A stretch of 64,000 nucleotides of DNA from Prunus persica (Eukaryota; Streptophyta; Magnoliopsida; Rosales; Rosaceae), in assembly GCF_000346465.2 (NCBI RefSeq), contig NC_034010.1, positions 17,433,574-17,497,573 of the forward strand. The letters are read 5' to 3'. The position numbers and the translations under genes are program-made. Shown here piece after piece: positions 22,251 through 35,829 of the stretch; the first letter of the stretch is position 1, and each line of letters begins with the position of its first letter. The notes under the pieces are model-generated. The model saw nothing but the letters and a program-made list of their open reading frames with translations. It was not told where the DNA came from and made no database searches.

Positions 22251-25200
22251 ATCCTGCCCTGATGAAAACAGACCTGTCCTCAGGTCTGAAAGTGAGGAAA
22301 ACGTCGCTCAATGTCTGTAGCATCCTCCCAAGTGGCATCCTCCTCAGGTAAACCAGACCACAGAATCAACCAACAAACAACAGGCTAGTTACGGCGTTTG
22401 AAAAGCCCACGATTGAGAATTTTGGCTGGAGTCCAATCCACAGAGTTATCAGGGCGCAAGGGAGGAAGTGTTGGGGATGAAGTGAGGTGAGCACCAATTT
22501 TCTTCTTGAGCAGAGAGACATGAAAGACACTATGAATTTTTGAGCCAGGTGGTAAGGCAAGCTTGTAAGCCACTGCTCCAATCTTTGCAAGGATTTAGTA
22601 TGGACCATAAAACCATGGAGACAACTTGGGGCAGTTAGTAGTACCCCTGGTGGACTGCCGATAGGGTTAAAGGCGCAAGAAAACCCAATCACCCACAGCA
22701 AAATGGCATTCAGAACGTTTGTGATTTGTAAAAAATGTCATGCGCTCCTGAGCAACTTGCATGTTCTATCGGAGTCGTCGAAATAAGGAGTCACGTTCAC
22801 ACAGGGCGAGATCCACAGCTTGTACAGCAATTGAACCTAGAGTATAAAATTCTACTGAGGGAGGGGGTTGGCCATAAACTGCTTGATATGGAGTTATCTT
22901 GATTGCGGAGTGATACGTGGTGTTATACCACCATTCGGCCCATGGTAACCAAGAAACCCAGGACGTGGGTTTGTCCCCCACAAAACAACGAAAGTAGTGT
23001 TCCAAAGTGCGATTGAGAACTTCAGTTTGACTGTCGGATTGCGGGTGATATGCAGAACTATGGCAAAGTTTAGTGCCTTGGCGTGCAAAGAAAGATGTCC
23101 AAAATTGGCTTGTAAACGTTGGGTCCCTATCACTTACAATGGTCTGTGGCATCCCATGGAGCTTAAAAACTTCGTGAATAAACAAATCTGCAACCTATGA
23201 AGCTGTATACGGATGTTTGATGGGAATAAAATACCCATGTTTTGACAAGCGATCAATGACGAAAAGGATGGCGTTCTTCCCGCTGACTGAGGGTAATCCC
23301 TCCACAAAATCCATGGCAATATCTTGCCAAATGGAATCAGGTACGGGCAATGGCTGGAGCAACCCGGGTGGGTGTAAAGCTTCATAATTTTGTCGCTGGC
23401 AAGTGCCGCAGGCTGCTACAAATGCTTGCACATCTTTCTTCAACCCCGGCCAATGGAAATTACAGAGTATACGCTTGTATGTGCGGAGTTGTCCCGAGTG
23501 TCCCCCCATTGGAGTGGAATGAAATTCCTCCAAGATCACGGTACGCCATTTAGAAGAAGTAGGGACAAAGATGTGCTCCTTGTAGTAGAGGCAATTATTC
23601 TGCCATGAGTAATGGGGTTTGGTAATAGGATCAGCTTGGAGGAGGCTAATAAGTTGCTGAGCTTCATTGTCGGAAGTATAATCTTGTTGAATCTGTGGGA
23701 TGCAATCAAAAATGGGAGTGGATAAACCCATAATAGCCAATAACTCCGACTTCCTGGACAAAGCATCAGGGCCAGCATTCTTGCACCCCGCACGATACTC
23801 GATTTCATAGTTGTACCCAAGTAATTTGAGCAGCCATTTCTCTTGCGTGGGAGTGGTGATGTGTTGTTCCAAAAAGTGCTTGATGGTTTGGTGATCTGTG
23901 ACAATGTTAAATTGTCGACCCAGCAAGTATGGTCGCCATTATTGCATTGCCAGAACCACTGCCAGCATCTCCTTGTCATAAACCGATAAAGAGCGATGCG
24001 TTTCGGACAAGGATTTGCTAAGATATGCTATCGGTCGCTGCTCTTGGGACAAAATGGCACTAACCCCATTGTTAGAGGCATCAGATTCCACGACAAACTT
24101 TTTGGAGAAGTCTGGTAGGCGGAGGACAAGGGTGGTTGTCAAGGCAGTTTTGAGGGCTTGAAAAGCAGATTCTACCGCTGGGTTCCAATGGAAGTTGTCT
24201 TTGCGCAAAAGATTTGTTAGCGACTTGGAAATTGTATCAAAGTGATGAATGAATTTGCGGTAATAACCTGCTAAACCCAGAAAACCACGCAACCCTTTTA
24301 CAGTCTCAGGCCTTGGCCAATTATCAATGCACTGAATTTTCTTTTTATCCACCGATACTCCCGCTTCAGATATGGTGTGACCCAAATAATCAACAGTGGA
24401 CTGAGCAAATGTGCATTTAGAAGCCTTCACTTTGAGCTGAGCAACCCTTAACACCTCAAACATAGTGGTTAAGTGATGGACATGTTCATTCAAAGTTCGA
24501 CTATATACCAATATATCGTCAAAAAAAACAAGGACAAACTTACGCAGATAAGGGCGGAAGATGTCGTTCATGAGTGCCTGGAATGTGGATGGAGCGTTGG
24601 ATAAGCGGAATGGCATTACCAGGAATTCGTAGTGCCCGTCGTGTGTCCGAAATGCCGTCTTTGGGATGTCAGTGTCCCACATACGAATTTGATGGTACCC
24701 GGAACGCAAATCTAGTTTGGAGAACCAAGCTGCACCATTTAATTCATCTAGCATCTCGTTAATGACTGGTATTGGATATTTACTTGACTGTCACCTGATT
24801 TAGAGCGCGATAATCAACACAAAACCTTCAAGTCCCTTCTTTCTTGCTGTCCAGTAACACCGGGGAGAAGAACGGACTCGAACTTCTCCTAATGATCCCA
24901 GCTTGCAGCATAGCATTCACTTGAGACTCAATTTCAGCTTTTTGCCAATGTGGTATCGATATGGCCTGACATTAATAGGTCCGGTACCTGGCAGCAATGG
25001 GATATGGTGATCAACGGCGCGAGAGGGTGGTAACCCCAGAGATTCCTCAAATAAATCAGAAAATTGCGTCAATAAGCCTTGAACACTCAGTGGAATGGTA
25101 CACATGATCCCGTGGGTTGTTGGAGTCTGTAGAAATTGCTCTTCTTTCTCAAGCACAGCGAATACTGCGGATTCTAGGGGGCTGCCATTGCTCCCATTAC

Positions 25201-27110
25201 CCTTGTTGCCTCGTAAACGATAATTGTTGCCATCCTCTGTAAATTCCATGATCTTATCTCTGAAATGCCAGCCAATGAGTCCCAACGTCTCTAACCATTC
25301 AACGCCCAAAAGTAAATCACACCCAAATACAGAGATGAGGCAAAAGTCACCTTGGAATTCATAGGCCTGGAGTTTTACTGGCACAGCATAAACCATACCG
25401 TTCGTGCTATAAGACTGACCAGTGGCAACCACTATTTTTTCTCTTTTATGAGCATCAATGGTTGTCTTCAGCTGTGTGGCGATTTTGGGGTTGAGAAAAT
25501 TACGATCTACCCCAAAATCGATGAACACCCTTATCGGAATGCCCTCAATAGAACCTTGTAATCGTATTGCCCTTCTGCGGGTTCGTTTTCTATCTGCTAG
25601 CGCATGGAGGTGTATGGTGGTATCCTCAATGACAGGGTGGTGTTCTTCATCTGAGTTGGGTTCTGAGATGTCGAGGGTGGGTTCAGTCATCCCATCCAAC
25701 AAGCTCTCGGATTCGATCATCAAGATGTGGGGTTGTTTACAACGATGGCCTGGAGAGTAAGCTTTATCACAGCTAAAACACATCCCCTTCTGGCACCGTT
25801 CTTGAAGTTCAGCTTGAGCCCGATGAAAAATTGGGCGGTTGGTTGGTGAGTTATCTGTAGCTGCTTTAGGAACTGGAGAAAAATTGGGTGTGCTTTGAGG
25901 TTTGTAACGGTTTGTGGATTGGGAACTAGTAAACCTGGGGTTAAAATTTATGTGGCCTGTTTTCTTTTTCAGCTTGTTTTCAAAGATTTGGGCAAGTTCC
26001 ATGGCGCGGGCCAAGGATTGTGGCTCCAAGGCAATGACGTCATCTTGTATGTCATCCTTAAGCCCTCCTACAAAGGTGCCCAACAATTGCTCATCAGTCC
26101 AACCCACTGCCCTGCAAGAGAGCTTAATGAAAAGGCCCACGTACTCAGATACTGACCCTATTTGTTTACTGTGGGACAAGCCCATATTGACATGTAGGGT
26201 TTTGCCAGGCCCAAAGCGCTGCAGCAACATGTCGGAGAAGACGACCCATGAATCGCATAGGTAACGCGATTCAAACCACTTCATCCACAGGGCAGCGTCG
26301 CCACCCAGATGCATCGCTGCCACCATGACTTTCTGGTGGTCTTCCACTTCATGGTAGTGGAGGAAAACGTTCGGCCATTGCTAACCACCCATGTGGGTCC
26401 TCACCGTAGAAACGCGGAAGATCCAACTTCATTGGTTTCATGGAGCTGTATGAGGTATTTGGGTGAAACATGGAATTAGGGCTTGGCATAGTGTGGGTAA
26501 ATTGTCTTAGTGGAATAAAAGGGGAAAAGTTTGATGTAAGGAGTTGGGTGGTGCCGTGAGATGGGTGGGATACTTGGGTTGTGACCTGAGGGTGATTGGA
26601 TCTGAGCGGTCCTGGTATGAAACTCGGACCTGCGTTTGTGAAGAGGTTTGGTAAGATCTGGGATGTTGGTGAACCCATGGAAGTGGGCATCGATGACGGA
26701 GATATGGTGGGCATGGAGGCCAAACTTGGTTGGTTGTAGCTGAAAATCGAACCTGTAGGTGGAATTGCCCATGCCGATGGCAACTTTTGTGTTGATACCG
26801 TTTGGTGGGTGGGAGATACGGAATGGCGAGGAAAAACTGGGCTTCGAGCTCGGAAGGTCCGAAGTTCATCCATCACCGTTTGCTGGAAGGTCAAGTTCTG
26901 GGTTTGTTGGTCGCTTAATGTTGTAAGCGTTTTCAAAATCTCTGCGACGTCGCTTTGTACCACGTCTTGGCGTTGAGAGACGGTGGTCACAGTATTCTGG
27001 AATTCCTGGAGCTGAGCTTCTAGTTGGTCACGTTGAAGGTCCATCTCGACTTCAGCCACAGTGGCGAGCCCTGCCGCCAGAGTTGCCTGGGATTTTTTTT
27101 CCCATGGAAA
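22251..27110 (-). pseudogene. Gypsy gag-pol, decayed
   Basis: Read downward from about 27107: a coiled gag N-terminus whose start is put out of frame by a run of eight A; gag ending near 26349 at a one-base shift; gag C-terminus with zinc knuckle CFSCDKAYSPGHRC (about 25770); a protease-like site reading IDFGV where D-S/T-G is expected; RT with KLDLRSGYHQIRM and FFDDILVYS (24754-23939); RNase H with TDHQTIKHFL; an HHCC integrase zinc region (CGTCQRQ, about 23405); an integrase core around VSDRDPTFTS and AYHPQSDSQTEVLNR (about 23100); and a chromodomain-like EEDATWEDATDIE stretch near 22320. At least four frame breaks separate these pieces. The protease change and stops show it is inactive. 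Confidence 0.9.
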
Positions 27111-27117
27111 GCAACCA

Positions 27118-27131
27118 GGCTCTAGATACCA
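27118..27131 (-). other. Gypsy primer binding site
   Basis: On the minus strand TGGTATCTAGAGCC lies two bases inside the 5' LTR. It resembles the tRNA-Met primer site with one extra base. Confidence 0.7.
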
Positions 27132-27133
27132 AA

Positions 27134-27388
27134 TGGTAGGTTCGTGAATGCAGAATAGGAAATAAAGAAAAAGCAATTAAAGAAACTTCATATTTCATTC
27201 ATGAATCCCCTCAGTACCAGCTATCAGGTACTTTATATATGATTTTGGATGATGCCATATGGCAGACATACCGAGAGAAAAGGATAACCGTTTCCTAGCT
27301 TTTCGGGAAATAGAAACTAAGCTATGCAATGAAATAGAAGGGTGATATGGATAGTGCAAGTGATGTAGTGTGGGTGACGGTCCTATCA
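27134..27388 (-). repeat. Gypsy 5' LTR
   Basis: This is the 255-bp LTR, the fuller partner of 22036-22250, bordered on the right by the ATGAA duplication. Confidence 0.93.
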
Positions 27389-27393
27389 ATGAA

Positions 27394-27906
27394 GCGCAGC
27401 TGGAATGGCAACACTCGAACCCAACATTTGAGATGAAAACCAATCAGATGAAGACCAAAAGGGCGGCTGGATTCGCAGCGCGCCTCCCCAAACGAAAATC
27501 GACGGTCCCCCACGCATGTAGAACAGTGAATGCAGATCTTCCATAGCTGCCCCCAACCAAGCTGGTTCGAAGCGGACGATCCTTGCGTGTAAACAAAATC
27601 ATTCCGTGGTTCATCATGTCAAATGTTCGGAGTGTTTTGGGATTAATGGGTTCTTTTTTTTTTAAACGAACTGAATAATGGGTTTGTCAGAAGAACTTGG
27701 GACTATGAAGGAGGATGATCGAGCTGACAGCATATGCAAATCACGACTAAGAAGATTAAGCTGATCAGAGAGAGGAAGATTTGCTGGCGTTGAAGAATCT
27801 CTAAAACATATGCAAATCCAAACTAAGAAGATTAAATGAAAACTTATTTCACATAAGAAAGCAATAAAAATTACATTCAATACAGCAGATAACAAAAAAT
27901 ATGGTT
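27394..27906. other. Spacer and 3' flank of kinase B
   Basis: The first 200 bp are relatively GC-rich and continue the unique sequence broken by the gypsy insertion at 22035. No gene was recognised in them. The part at about 27805-27895 is the kinase 3' flank that also survives at 13020-13200. Confidence 0.5.
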
Positions 27907-30900
27907 CTATTCACATATTCTATATGCCCTAAGTTTGTTTCTAATCAGACACATCCCAGTCACAACATCACAAATGTCCAATCGTTCCCTCGGCAGTTCC
28001 GCAGAGCAAGCAACTCCAATTTCTAAAATGGAAATCAAGCTTTCTTCCATTTTGTTGTGAACCCTTAAGCTATCCTCACAAGAAGCATTATTTGTGCTCA
28101 TCTCCCAGTCCTCATTTTCATGACAAAGAATGGGATCCAGAACCTCTACCACATGATGAGGCAGAGCTGCCTTGACAAAGTTAGGAAGGTTCGAAGTTCC
28201 TTGAAACATGATATCGGTTGGTGTTTTACCTGTAAACATTTCCAATAAGAGGATGCCATAACTGTACGCATCACCTTTTGTCCACACTTCATGTCCCATG
28301 CCATACTCTGCATTTGCATTTATCAAACACCGTATTCTTATCTCTACTTTCAAGCTTCAAACTATTAAAATGAATATTCAGAAAAATATAGGGAATTGTT
28401 AAAGAAAGTAATCACCTGGAGGAGTATAACCAATTGTTCCTTTTACTCCAACGGAGCTTGATTGATTACCGGAAAAGTTTTTAGCTGCTCTAGGAAGGAA
28501 TCTTGCCAATCCAAAGTCGCCTAGATGTCCAATCATATCAGCATTGAGAAGAACGTTGCTTGGCTTGACGTCGCAATGAACTATTGGCGCTTCGCATTGA
28601 TGATGGAGATAATTCAATGCCATAGCAACATCAATAGCAATGTTCAACCTCTGAGAAAAAGTTAAACTCCTTGATCGCTGATTTGCCTCGCCAACTGTGG
28701 GAGCTGGATGCAACCATGCGTCTAAGCTCCCATTAACCATGAACTCATAAACTAAGGCCTTGAAGTCAAAACCACGATAATCAGAACCTGAACATGCAGA
28801 GAGTACCTTCACGAGATTACGATGTCTAATATTTTTCAAGGCCTCACATTCTGCAAAGAAACTTTTGGAAGCACCAGAACGAACCAGGTTGAGTACCTTG
28901 ATGGCAACAGTTGTTTCACCATGCTCAAGTAACCCTTTATAGACAGACCCAAAACTGCCTGTACCAAGCAAGTTGGCAGAGGAGAATCCATCAGTAGCCT
29001 TCAGAAGACTTTGGTACGACACCTTGAGGAATTTTTCTGAATCACGTGAAGTATGCACCTTTCTTTTTCGCTGAAACCAACAGAGGTACAGAGATGTGAG
29101 TGCAAAAGTGATGCCAAGAAGCCCGCCAATGAGAGATATGATGAGTTTCAAAGTTGTGCTCAATCTTCTCTTGTTGGAATGTTGAAGTTTGCATTTTGGC
29201 AATTGAAATTCAGGTATACCGCCACAAAGTTTTCTATTTCCTTTGACTGATGTCACAGTTGCATTCTTGAAAACTCCTTCGATTGGTACCATGCCCTCAA
29301 AATTGTTATAAGATAGATTCAAATACTGCAGAAATTCGAAACGCGCCAAGAATTCTGGAATCGTGCCTGACAAGTTGTTCTGAGAAAGATGTACTTCTAG
29401 AATTCCTCTTAGTGAACTCAAAGATGATGGAATTTCCCCTTGGAAGAAGTTTCTCTGCATTTCTAGATATTCTAACCTTACACACTGACCAAGATTTGCA
29501 GGAATTTTACCAGATAACATGTTTTCAGAAACAGATAAATACTCCAGGTTTATTAAATTTCCCACTTCCTGGGGAAGGGAACCAGAAAAACGATTGTTTT
29601 GCAAGTAAAGAGCAACATATGAAGGTGACATAGCAATGATTTCTTGGGGTATGAAACCGCTAAGATTGTTATAGGCAAGAGATAAGAGCATCAAATTATG
29701 ACACTTCGCTAAACTCAAAGGGATATTGCCTTGAAGGTTGTTGTAAGACAAATATAATTTCGTTAACTGAGTCAAATTTCCCAAAGAGGATGGAACATTC
29801 CCAGCAAAAGAGTTCATTGCCATATCTAATTCATATAATTTCTGAAGCTTTCCTAGATCAAGGGGGATGTGACCGGAAAATTGGTTTGCAGACAGCCGTA
29901 GGTTCCACAGGTTAAGCAAATTTCCAATCCCGTATGGGATTCTTCCAAACAGTTTATTCGCAGATACAAAGAATAATACAAGAGAAGAAGATAGATTAGC
30001 TGTGCATTGAGGTAACATGCCTCCAAAATTATTTTTATTGATTTGCAGTACTTGTAAACTGGTGGCATTAGTCAAATCGCAGAAAAAGTTCAAGTCACCA
30101 ACCCCCCCACTTCCAAGATGGTTTATACCGAGAACTAGTTTCTCAAGCCTAGATAATTTTATCAACGAAGGGACTGTTCCATGTAGTTGGTTTCCTGACA
30201 TTCCAAGCTGCACTATATTTGAGGAATTGGATATTGAAACAGGAATAAATCCACTGAATTGGTTATTATCAATATGAAAATATTCGAGTCCTGGAAAAGC
30301 AGTACCTAAGTTTGAGGGCAGAGTCCCTTGAATTCTGTTTCCTACCACATAAAAGAATCTTATAGAAGAGATATTGAAGATTGAGGGAGGGATCATACCA
30401 GACAACGTATTTTCGCTCAAACCAAGATATGTCATATTGGTCAGATGACCAAAAAAATCAGGAACAGTCCCATTCAAATTATTAGAAGATGCCGAAAGGG
30501 ATTCAAGAGATGATAAGTTGCTTAAGGTGTGAGGGACAGCTCCTGTGAGGCTGTTTCGGTGAATTGCAAGTACTCTTAGCTTTGACAAGGTGCCAAGCTC
30601 CTCGGGAATCCTTCCTACCAGAAAATTGAAACCAAGTAAAAGTATTAGGAGCTGAGAGCAACCTGATAAGTTTGAGGGAATCTCACCACTCAGTGAATTA
30701 TTCTCCAATTGTAGATTTTGCAATCTGCGCAGACGACCGATTTCTTGAGGGATTTCACTGCTCAAGCTGTTGTTCTGGAGATAAATCTCTCTCAAAAAAC
30801 TCAAGTTTCCAACATGTGGTGATATAGAGCCTGCAAGTTCCAAGGACTGTAGGTCCAACCTTGTAACCCTCTGGTGACGACGTCCACAAGTAACTCCATG

Positions 30901-31101
30901 CCAACGGCAAAAGTGGACGGTTTCATTCCATGTAGTCAGAACTCCAAAAGGGTCATGGGTTATCGTAGCCTTGACTTCAAGCAAGGCCAGTCGATCTGTA
31001 TCATTTCCGCTGTGTGTCAAACCAATGCATGAGTAAAGAATAAAAGCATGCATGCAAAAACATGAGAGAAACACAGCAGAATTGAAAGTATTTAGCACCA
31101 T
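27907..31101 (-). CDS. LRR receptor-like serine/threonine kinase B (non-RD, subfamily XII)
   Basis: A probable plasma-membrane pattern-recognition-type receptor, like Arabidopsis EFR or At3g47570 and rice Xa21. Exons are 31101-28416 and 28307-27907, with a GT-AG intron at 28308-28415 in the kinase activation segment (PP-E-Y), the same place as in copy A. The product is 1028 residues. It has a signal peptide (about 1-30), an LRR cap with WNETVHFCRWHGVTC (about 58-72), about 20 LRRs with LxxNxLSGxIP repeats, a transmembrane helix at about 651-676, and a kinase from about 712. The kinase has a glycine loop (GTGSFGSVYKG), Lys 735, HCDVKPSN with Asp about 844, and DFG at about 862. Cys precedes the catalytic Asp, so it is non-RD, typical of immune receptors. 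No stop or frameshift was seen. The ligand cannot be inferred. Confidence 0.95.
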
Positions 31102-31740
31102 AAAGTCTGTTTTATCTGAAACTTTAGTTGCTTACAAAATTTGCAGTGGCTGTGTATAGCTACTTGAGTGAGGTACCTACTTATAGTCAAACAGGAACAG
31201 CTTGCGTGAGCTATAAATTATGAGTAGAAAAATTGGTTACCTAAACACCCGGACTTCATCAGGTGGTAGTTAAGAGCTAGAAAAATTATTTTTCCTTCTT
31301 TCTTGCTTGCCTGGTAGAGAAAACTTGCCTCTGGAATCAGACAGGTTTTTTTCCTGACTTTTGTCCTGTCATTATATTTGCTGATGGAAGGTAGAACTCA
31401 GTATCCAACTGGTGAAGCATGGTCAAATAACAAGAAAGCAGCGTTTTGGCCTATCAAGTCTTTATCAAATTTATTGATCGTTCTACAATTCCACGAAATT
31501 TCTATTTTAAAATCTCCAATATGAGATGTGCACATAAAACTAGTAATTTCTCCAGTACTACCGCACAGGCTAATTTGAACTCTTCAACCATGTAAAAATA
31601 TTTAGGCAGCTTGACCTACCAAAATACAAAGCAATAATGTTCCTGGATATTACATACGCACAGCAATAATGTAATTCTAGATATAAGAGAATATTACATA
31701 CATGCTATGTAGATTATAAATTAAGTTTGGTTTTATTCAA
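31102..31740. other. Promoter of kinase B and 3' flank of copy C
   Basis: No gene is seen. A TTTGACTAT stretch near 31190 on the minus strand contains the W-box core TTGAC, which fits defence regulation but is too common to weigh much. Confidence 0.4.
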
Positions 31741-34700
31741 ATATTCTACTTTCTTGAAGCGTCTTTCTTATCTGGCACATTCCAGCCATAGCAGCACTAA
31801 TGTCCAACCATCGCAGAACAAGCTACACCAATTTCTAAAATTGAAGTCAGGCTTTCTTCAATTTTGATGTGAATCCTTCTGCTATCCTCCACAAGATGAT
31901 TGTTCGCGCTCATCTCCCCTTCCAATTTTTCTTGAACAATCTGCACCACTTGCTTAGTAGGCAGAGCTTCCTTGACAAAGTTTTGAAGGTTTGAACTTCC
32001 CTGAAACGTGTCATCAGTTGGTCTTTTTCCTGTAAACATTTCCAACAGGAAACGACATAACTGTACACGTCATCTTGAATCCACACTTCATTTCCCATAC
32101 CATGTTCAATAGCAAAATTCAAAAAACAGAAAATTCTTATTATCAACTTCTCTAAACTATAATTTTCATTCTTCAAACTTTTAAATGAATTTGAGACATT
32201 TAAGGAATGTTTAAAGAAATGTTCGATCGCCTGGAGCAGTATAACTAAAAGTTCCTTTAACTGTGGTGGAGCTTGATTGATTACCAGAACAAATTTCAGA
32301 TGTTCTGGTACCAACCCAAAGTCACCTACATGTCCAATCATTTCCTCGTTGAGAAGGACACATTACTGGGTTTGAGGTCGCAATGAACTATTGAAGTATG
32401 ACAATTACGATGTAGATAATCCAATTCCATGGCAATGTCCAACCTTTAAGTTAATCTCCTTGGTCTCTCATTTGTCCCACCAAATGTTTGTGTTGGGTGC
32501 AACCATTCCTCTAAACTCCCATTAGCCATGAATTCAAAAGGCCTTGAAATCACAACCACGATGATTGAAACCCGAACATGCTGAGAGTACCTTGCGATGT
32601 CTAATATTTTTCAAGGCCTCAGACTCAGAAGCAAAACTTTTCAAAGCTCCACGATGAACCAGGTTGAGTACCTTGACAACAACAGTTGTTTCACCTTGCT
32701 CAACAACTCCTTCATAAATGGACCCAAAACTAACCGTACCGATTAAATTGGCAGATGAGAACCAATCAGTAGCTTTTAGAAGACTTTGGTAAGACACTGT
32801 GAGAAATTTTTCTGAATCACTTTTAGTATGCTCCTTGATCCTTTCCCTTCGGGAACAATGAAGGTACAAAACAACAAGTGCAAAATGACTCCAAAAACTC
32901 CAGAAATGAGAGAGATTATCAATTTCATGGTCAGGCTCAATCCTCCCCTATTGGAATGTGTGGATTTGAATTTCAGCAATTGAAACTCAGGTGTTCCCCC
33001 ACAAAGTTACCTTTGACTGATGGTGCAGTTGCATTCTTGAGAAAGACTGCAGAAACTCCTCCAAGAATTCTGGGATCATCCCTGACAAGTTGTTCCTTTG
33101 GAGATATAATTCTTCAAGACCTCTTAGTGAACTCAAAGAGGATGGAATGGTCCCCTGGCAGAAGTTTCCATCCATCCTTAGAATTTCTAATTTTATGCAA
33201 CTACCAAGACTTGTCGGAATTTCACCAGATAACTAGTTTTGAGAAACAGATAAATACATCAGATTTATCAAATTTCCTACTTCTTTGGGGATGGAACCAG
33301 TGAAATGATTTTGAGATAAATCCAAAACGGTATATGAAGATGATGCAGCAATGACTTCTGGGGGTTTTATACCACTAAATAGCAAGAGATAAGGTCACTA
33401 AATTGTGACATTCTGCTAAACTTTAAGGGATATTGCCTTCAAGATTGTTGAAAGCTAAATAAAAATTAGCTAATCCACTTAAATTTCCAAAAGAGGATGG
33501 AAGATGCCTAGAGAGAGAATTTGAATCCATATCTAACTGATATAATTTCTGAAGCTTTCCTAAATCAAGGGGAATGAGACCTGATAATCGGTTCCTCTCC
33601 AAGTTCACCACATTTCCAATCGCATTTGGGATGCTGCCTGATATTTTATTATCACCAAAATAGAAGTATAGGAGAGAAAAAGTTGAGTTACCTATGCAGT
33701 GAAGTAAAATACCCCCAAATTTGTTTACACTAAAGCTCGATAGTCTTAAACCAGTGGAATTAGTCAAACCACAGACAAAGCTCAAGTCACTGATTCCCCT
33801 ATCTCCAAGATTGTTGGCAGCAAGAATAAATTCCCCCATCTCCAGTCTTTTGTTTACTCGAGCCTATATAAATTGTGTAAGGAAGGGACTTTTCCATGTA
33901 GTTGGTTTTCTGAGATTGCTAGATGAACTAGATTTAAGGCATTAGATATTGGTCCAGAAAATTGGTTAGCATTAAGACCTACATACTCCAGACTTGGAAA
34001 GGCGATACCTAAGTTTGTGGGCAAAGTCCCTTGGAGTTTGTTTATAGACACAGAGAAGAGGCTTAAAGAAGAGAGGTTGAAGATGGAGGGAGGGATCATA
34101 CCTGACAAGCTATTTCCATCCAAAGCAAGATAGCAAAGACTGGTCTTTTGGCCAAAGATATCTGGAATGCTTCCATTCAAATTATTAAAAGTTGCTGAAA
34201 GCCAAGAGATGATAAGTTGCTAGAAGAGTAAGGAACATTTCCGGTAAGGTTGTTGTTGTCAACTGCTATTTTTAATAGCTTTGACAAGGTGCCAAGCTCG
34301 TCAGGAATTCTCCCCACCAGCGAATTGTAACCAAGATCAATTGTGTGGAGTTGAGAGCAAGCTGATAAGTTGGAGGGAATTTCACCACTAAGTGAAATCG
34401 TGCAATCTGCGCAGAAGACGGATTTCTGGAGGGATTTCGTGGCTGAATCTATTGCCCACCAGATGAATCACGCGCAAGAAACTCAAATTTCCACATGGTG
34501 ACTCTCTGGTGACGACCACCGCATGTAACTCCATGCCAGTTGCAAAAGTGCATGCATGGTTTCATTCCATGAAGTCAATACAGCATGAGGGTCTGCAGTT
34601 ATCCTGGCCTTGATTTCAAGCAAGGCTAGCCAATCGGTCTCATTTCCACTCATCCTCAAGCCAAGGCATGAGTCAAGAATAAGAGCATGCATGCAAAAAT

Positions 34701-34743
34701 ATGAGAAAAACACAGTTGGAGGATTGAACTTGTAAAGCTCCAT
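31741..34743 (-). pseudogene. LRR receptor-like kinase C, pseudogene
   Basis: This is the third member of the array. The ATG at 34743 opens a good signal peptide and the cap start (CLGLRMSGNETDWLALLEIKARITADP), but the frame is lost right after WNETMHA. Collinear fragments of LRRs (about 34180-33423), the membrane region (about 32979-32880), the kinase start (32869-32534, lacking a stretch in NIRHRK), the DFG region (about 32330) and the C-terminus (32045-31797) follow in different frames with several stops. The intron donor reads GC instead of GT at about 32230. It is collinear with copies A and B over its whole length, so it decayed by point mutations and small indels rather than by insertion of an element. 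Confidence 0.93.
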
Positions 34744-35829
34744 AATATATCAATTCTTCTCAAGGAGAAGAATGTACTTAGACGCTGGGCATCATTTATA
34801 AAAATCCTTAATTTCCGGCGTTAACCGATTGCGGCTGCAGAGAAAACTATAAATAATATAAACCCAGTCAATGCTAGAAGAATTGGATCTATACCTAATT
34901 TCCTAGAAGAATTTGGGTCTATACCTAATCAGAGAAGAGTTCTTGACCAAAATTGTTTATATTTTTCTCTAGTCTTTGTCAAGTGCTTCCCCCTCTCCTG
35001 CATCTCCACTTCTCTCTCTTCAAAGAGAATATTATTGAGAAATTAAATAAAATAAAATTTCTTCATATTCTTCTTCTTTTTTTTTTTTAATACAAGCAAT
35101 ATTCTTCATATTTCTTCACCGTTTATTGTTCATTTTCATTTAAAGATTTTTTATAAGCTGTTTCGCCGTGGCCCATTTTTTATAAATTTTGATACCCCCG
35201 ATATTGGGACCGCTAATGAATGCTTTGTTATATTTTCTGTGTTTCTATTTGTTTTTCTTTTGGACGGATTCATATGCTGTTTGATCCATTCAAAATGCTG
35301 TGGAGAAATTGTACGTATGGTACAAGACTAAAACAAATTCATATCAGGGAAAATTCAACCAGAAAATGGGTTAAACGTCTATAAAACCTCTAATCAGATT
35401 TCCAATTCCATTTCGGATGCTTTCTAAATCAGATTGACCCAACTAAACAGCAAACAAATCTGCTTCAGTTTTCGGTTTAAGTTTTACTGTAACTTTTTAA
35501 ATTAATCCCAATCATGGATTTGATCCAACGATCAAGACCTTTTCCCTCAGAAGGTTTTTAAAAATCCAGATGGCAGCCCTCTTCTGTAAAATCATGCCTT
35601 CCTCTCCCCTCTCCTTCCAATTTCCTATCAATATTTTCTAAAGTGTCAACATTGGAGATTAAATAATACAAAACCCATGCAATCAATGCAGAAAGAGCAT
35701 GTACTTAACAAATTTGAACTGACAATATAGTTTTGGGAGTTGGAGACACTGCATGGAAAACCATCTTTGACAATGAAAAGTTTCACAAAATAATCCCGCA
35801 AAACAATGTACCTACCCGTAGCTGAAACT
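34744..35829. other. Spacer, no gene recognised
   Basis: AT-rich sequence between the receptor kinase array and CPN10. A roughly 30-bp tandem duplication (AGAAGAATT..GGATCTATACC type) lies at 34868-34930. It contains the upstream region of copy C and the 3' region of CPN10. Confidence 0.5.

Larger units (their letters stand above)
22036..27388 (-). mobile_element. Ty3/gypsy chromovirus-type retrotransposon, dead
   Basis: Direct repeats at 22036-22250 and 27134-27388 start TGGTAGGTTCGT and end GTCCTATCA. ATGAA lies just outside both ends (22031-22035 and 27389-27393). The left LTR lacks about 40 bp present in the right one. The minus-strand interior has gag, zinc knuckle, protease, RT, RNase H, integrase and chromodomain remnants in gypsy order, with several frameshifts and stops. 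It sits upstream of kinase A and downstream of kinase B, in the same orientation as both. Confidence 0.95.
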
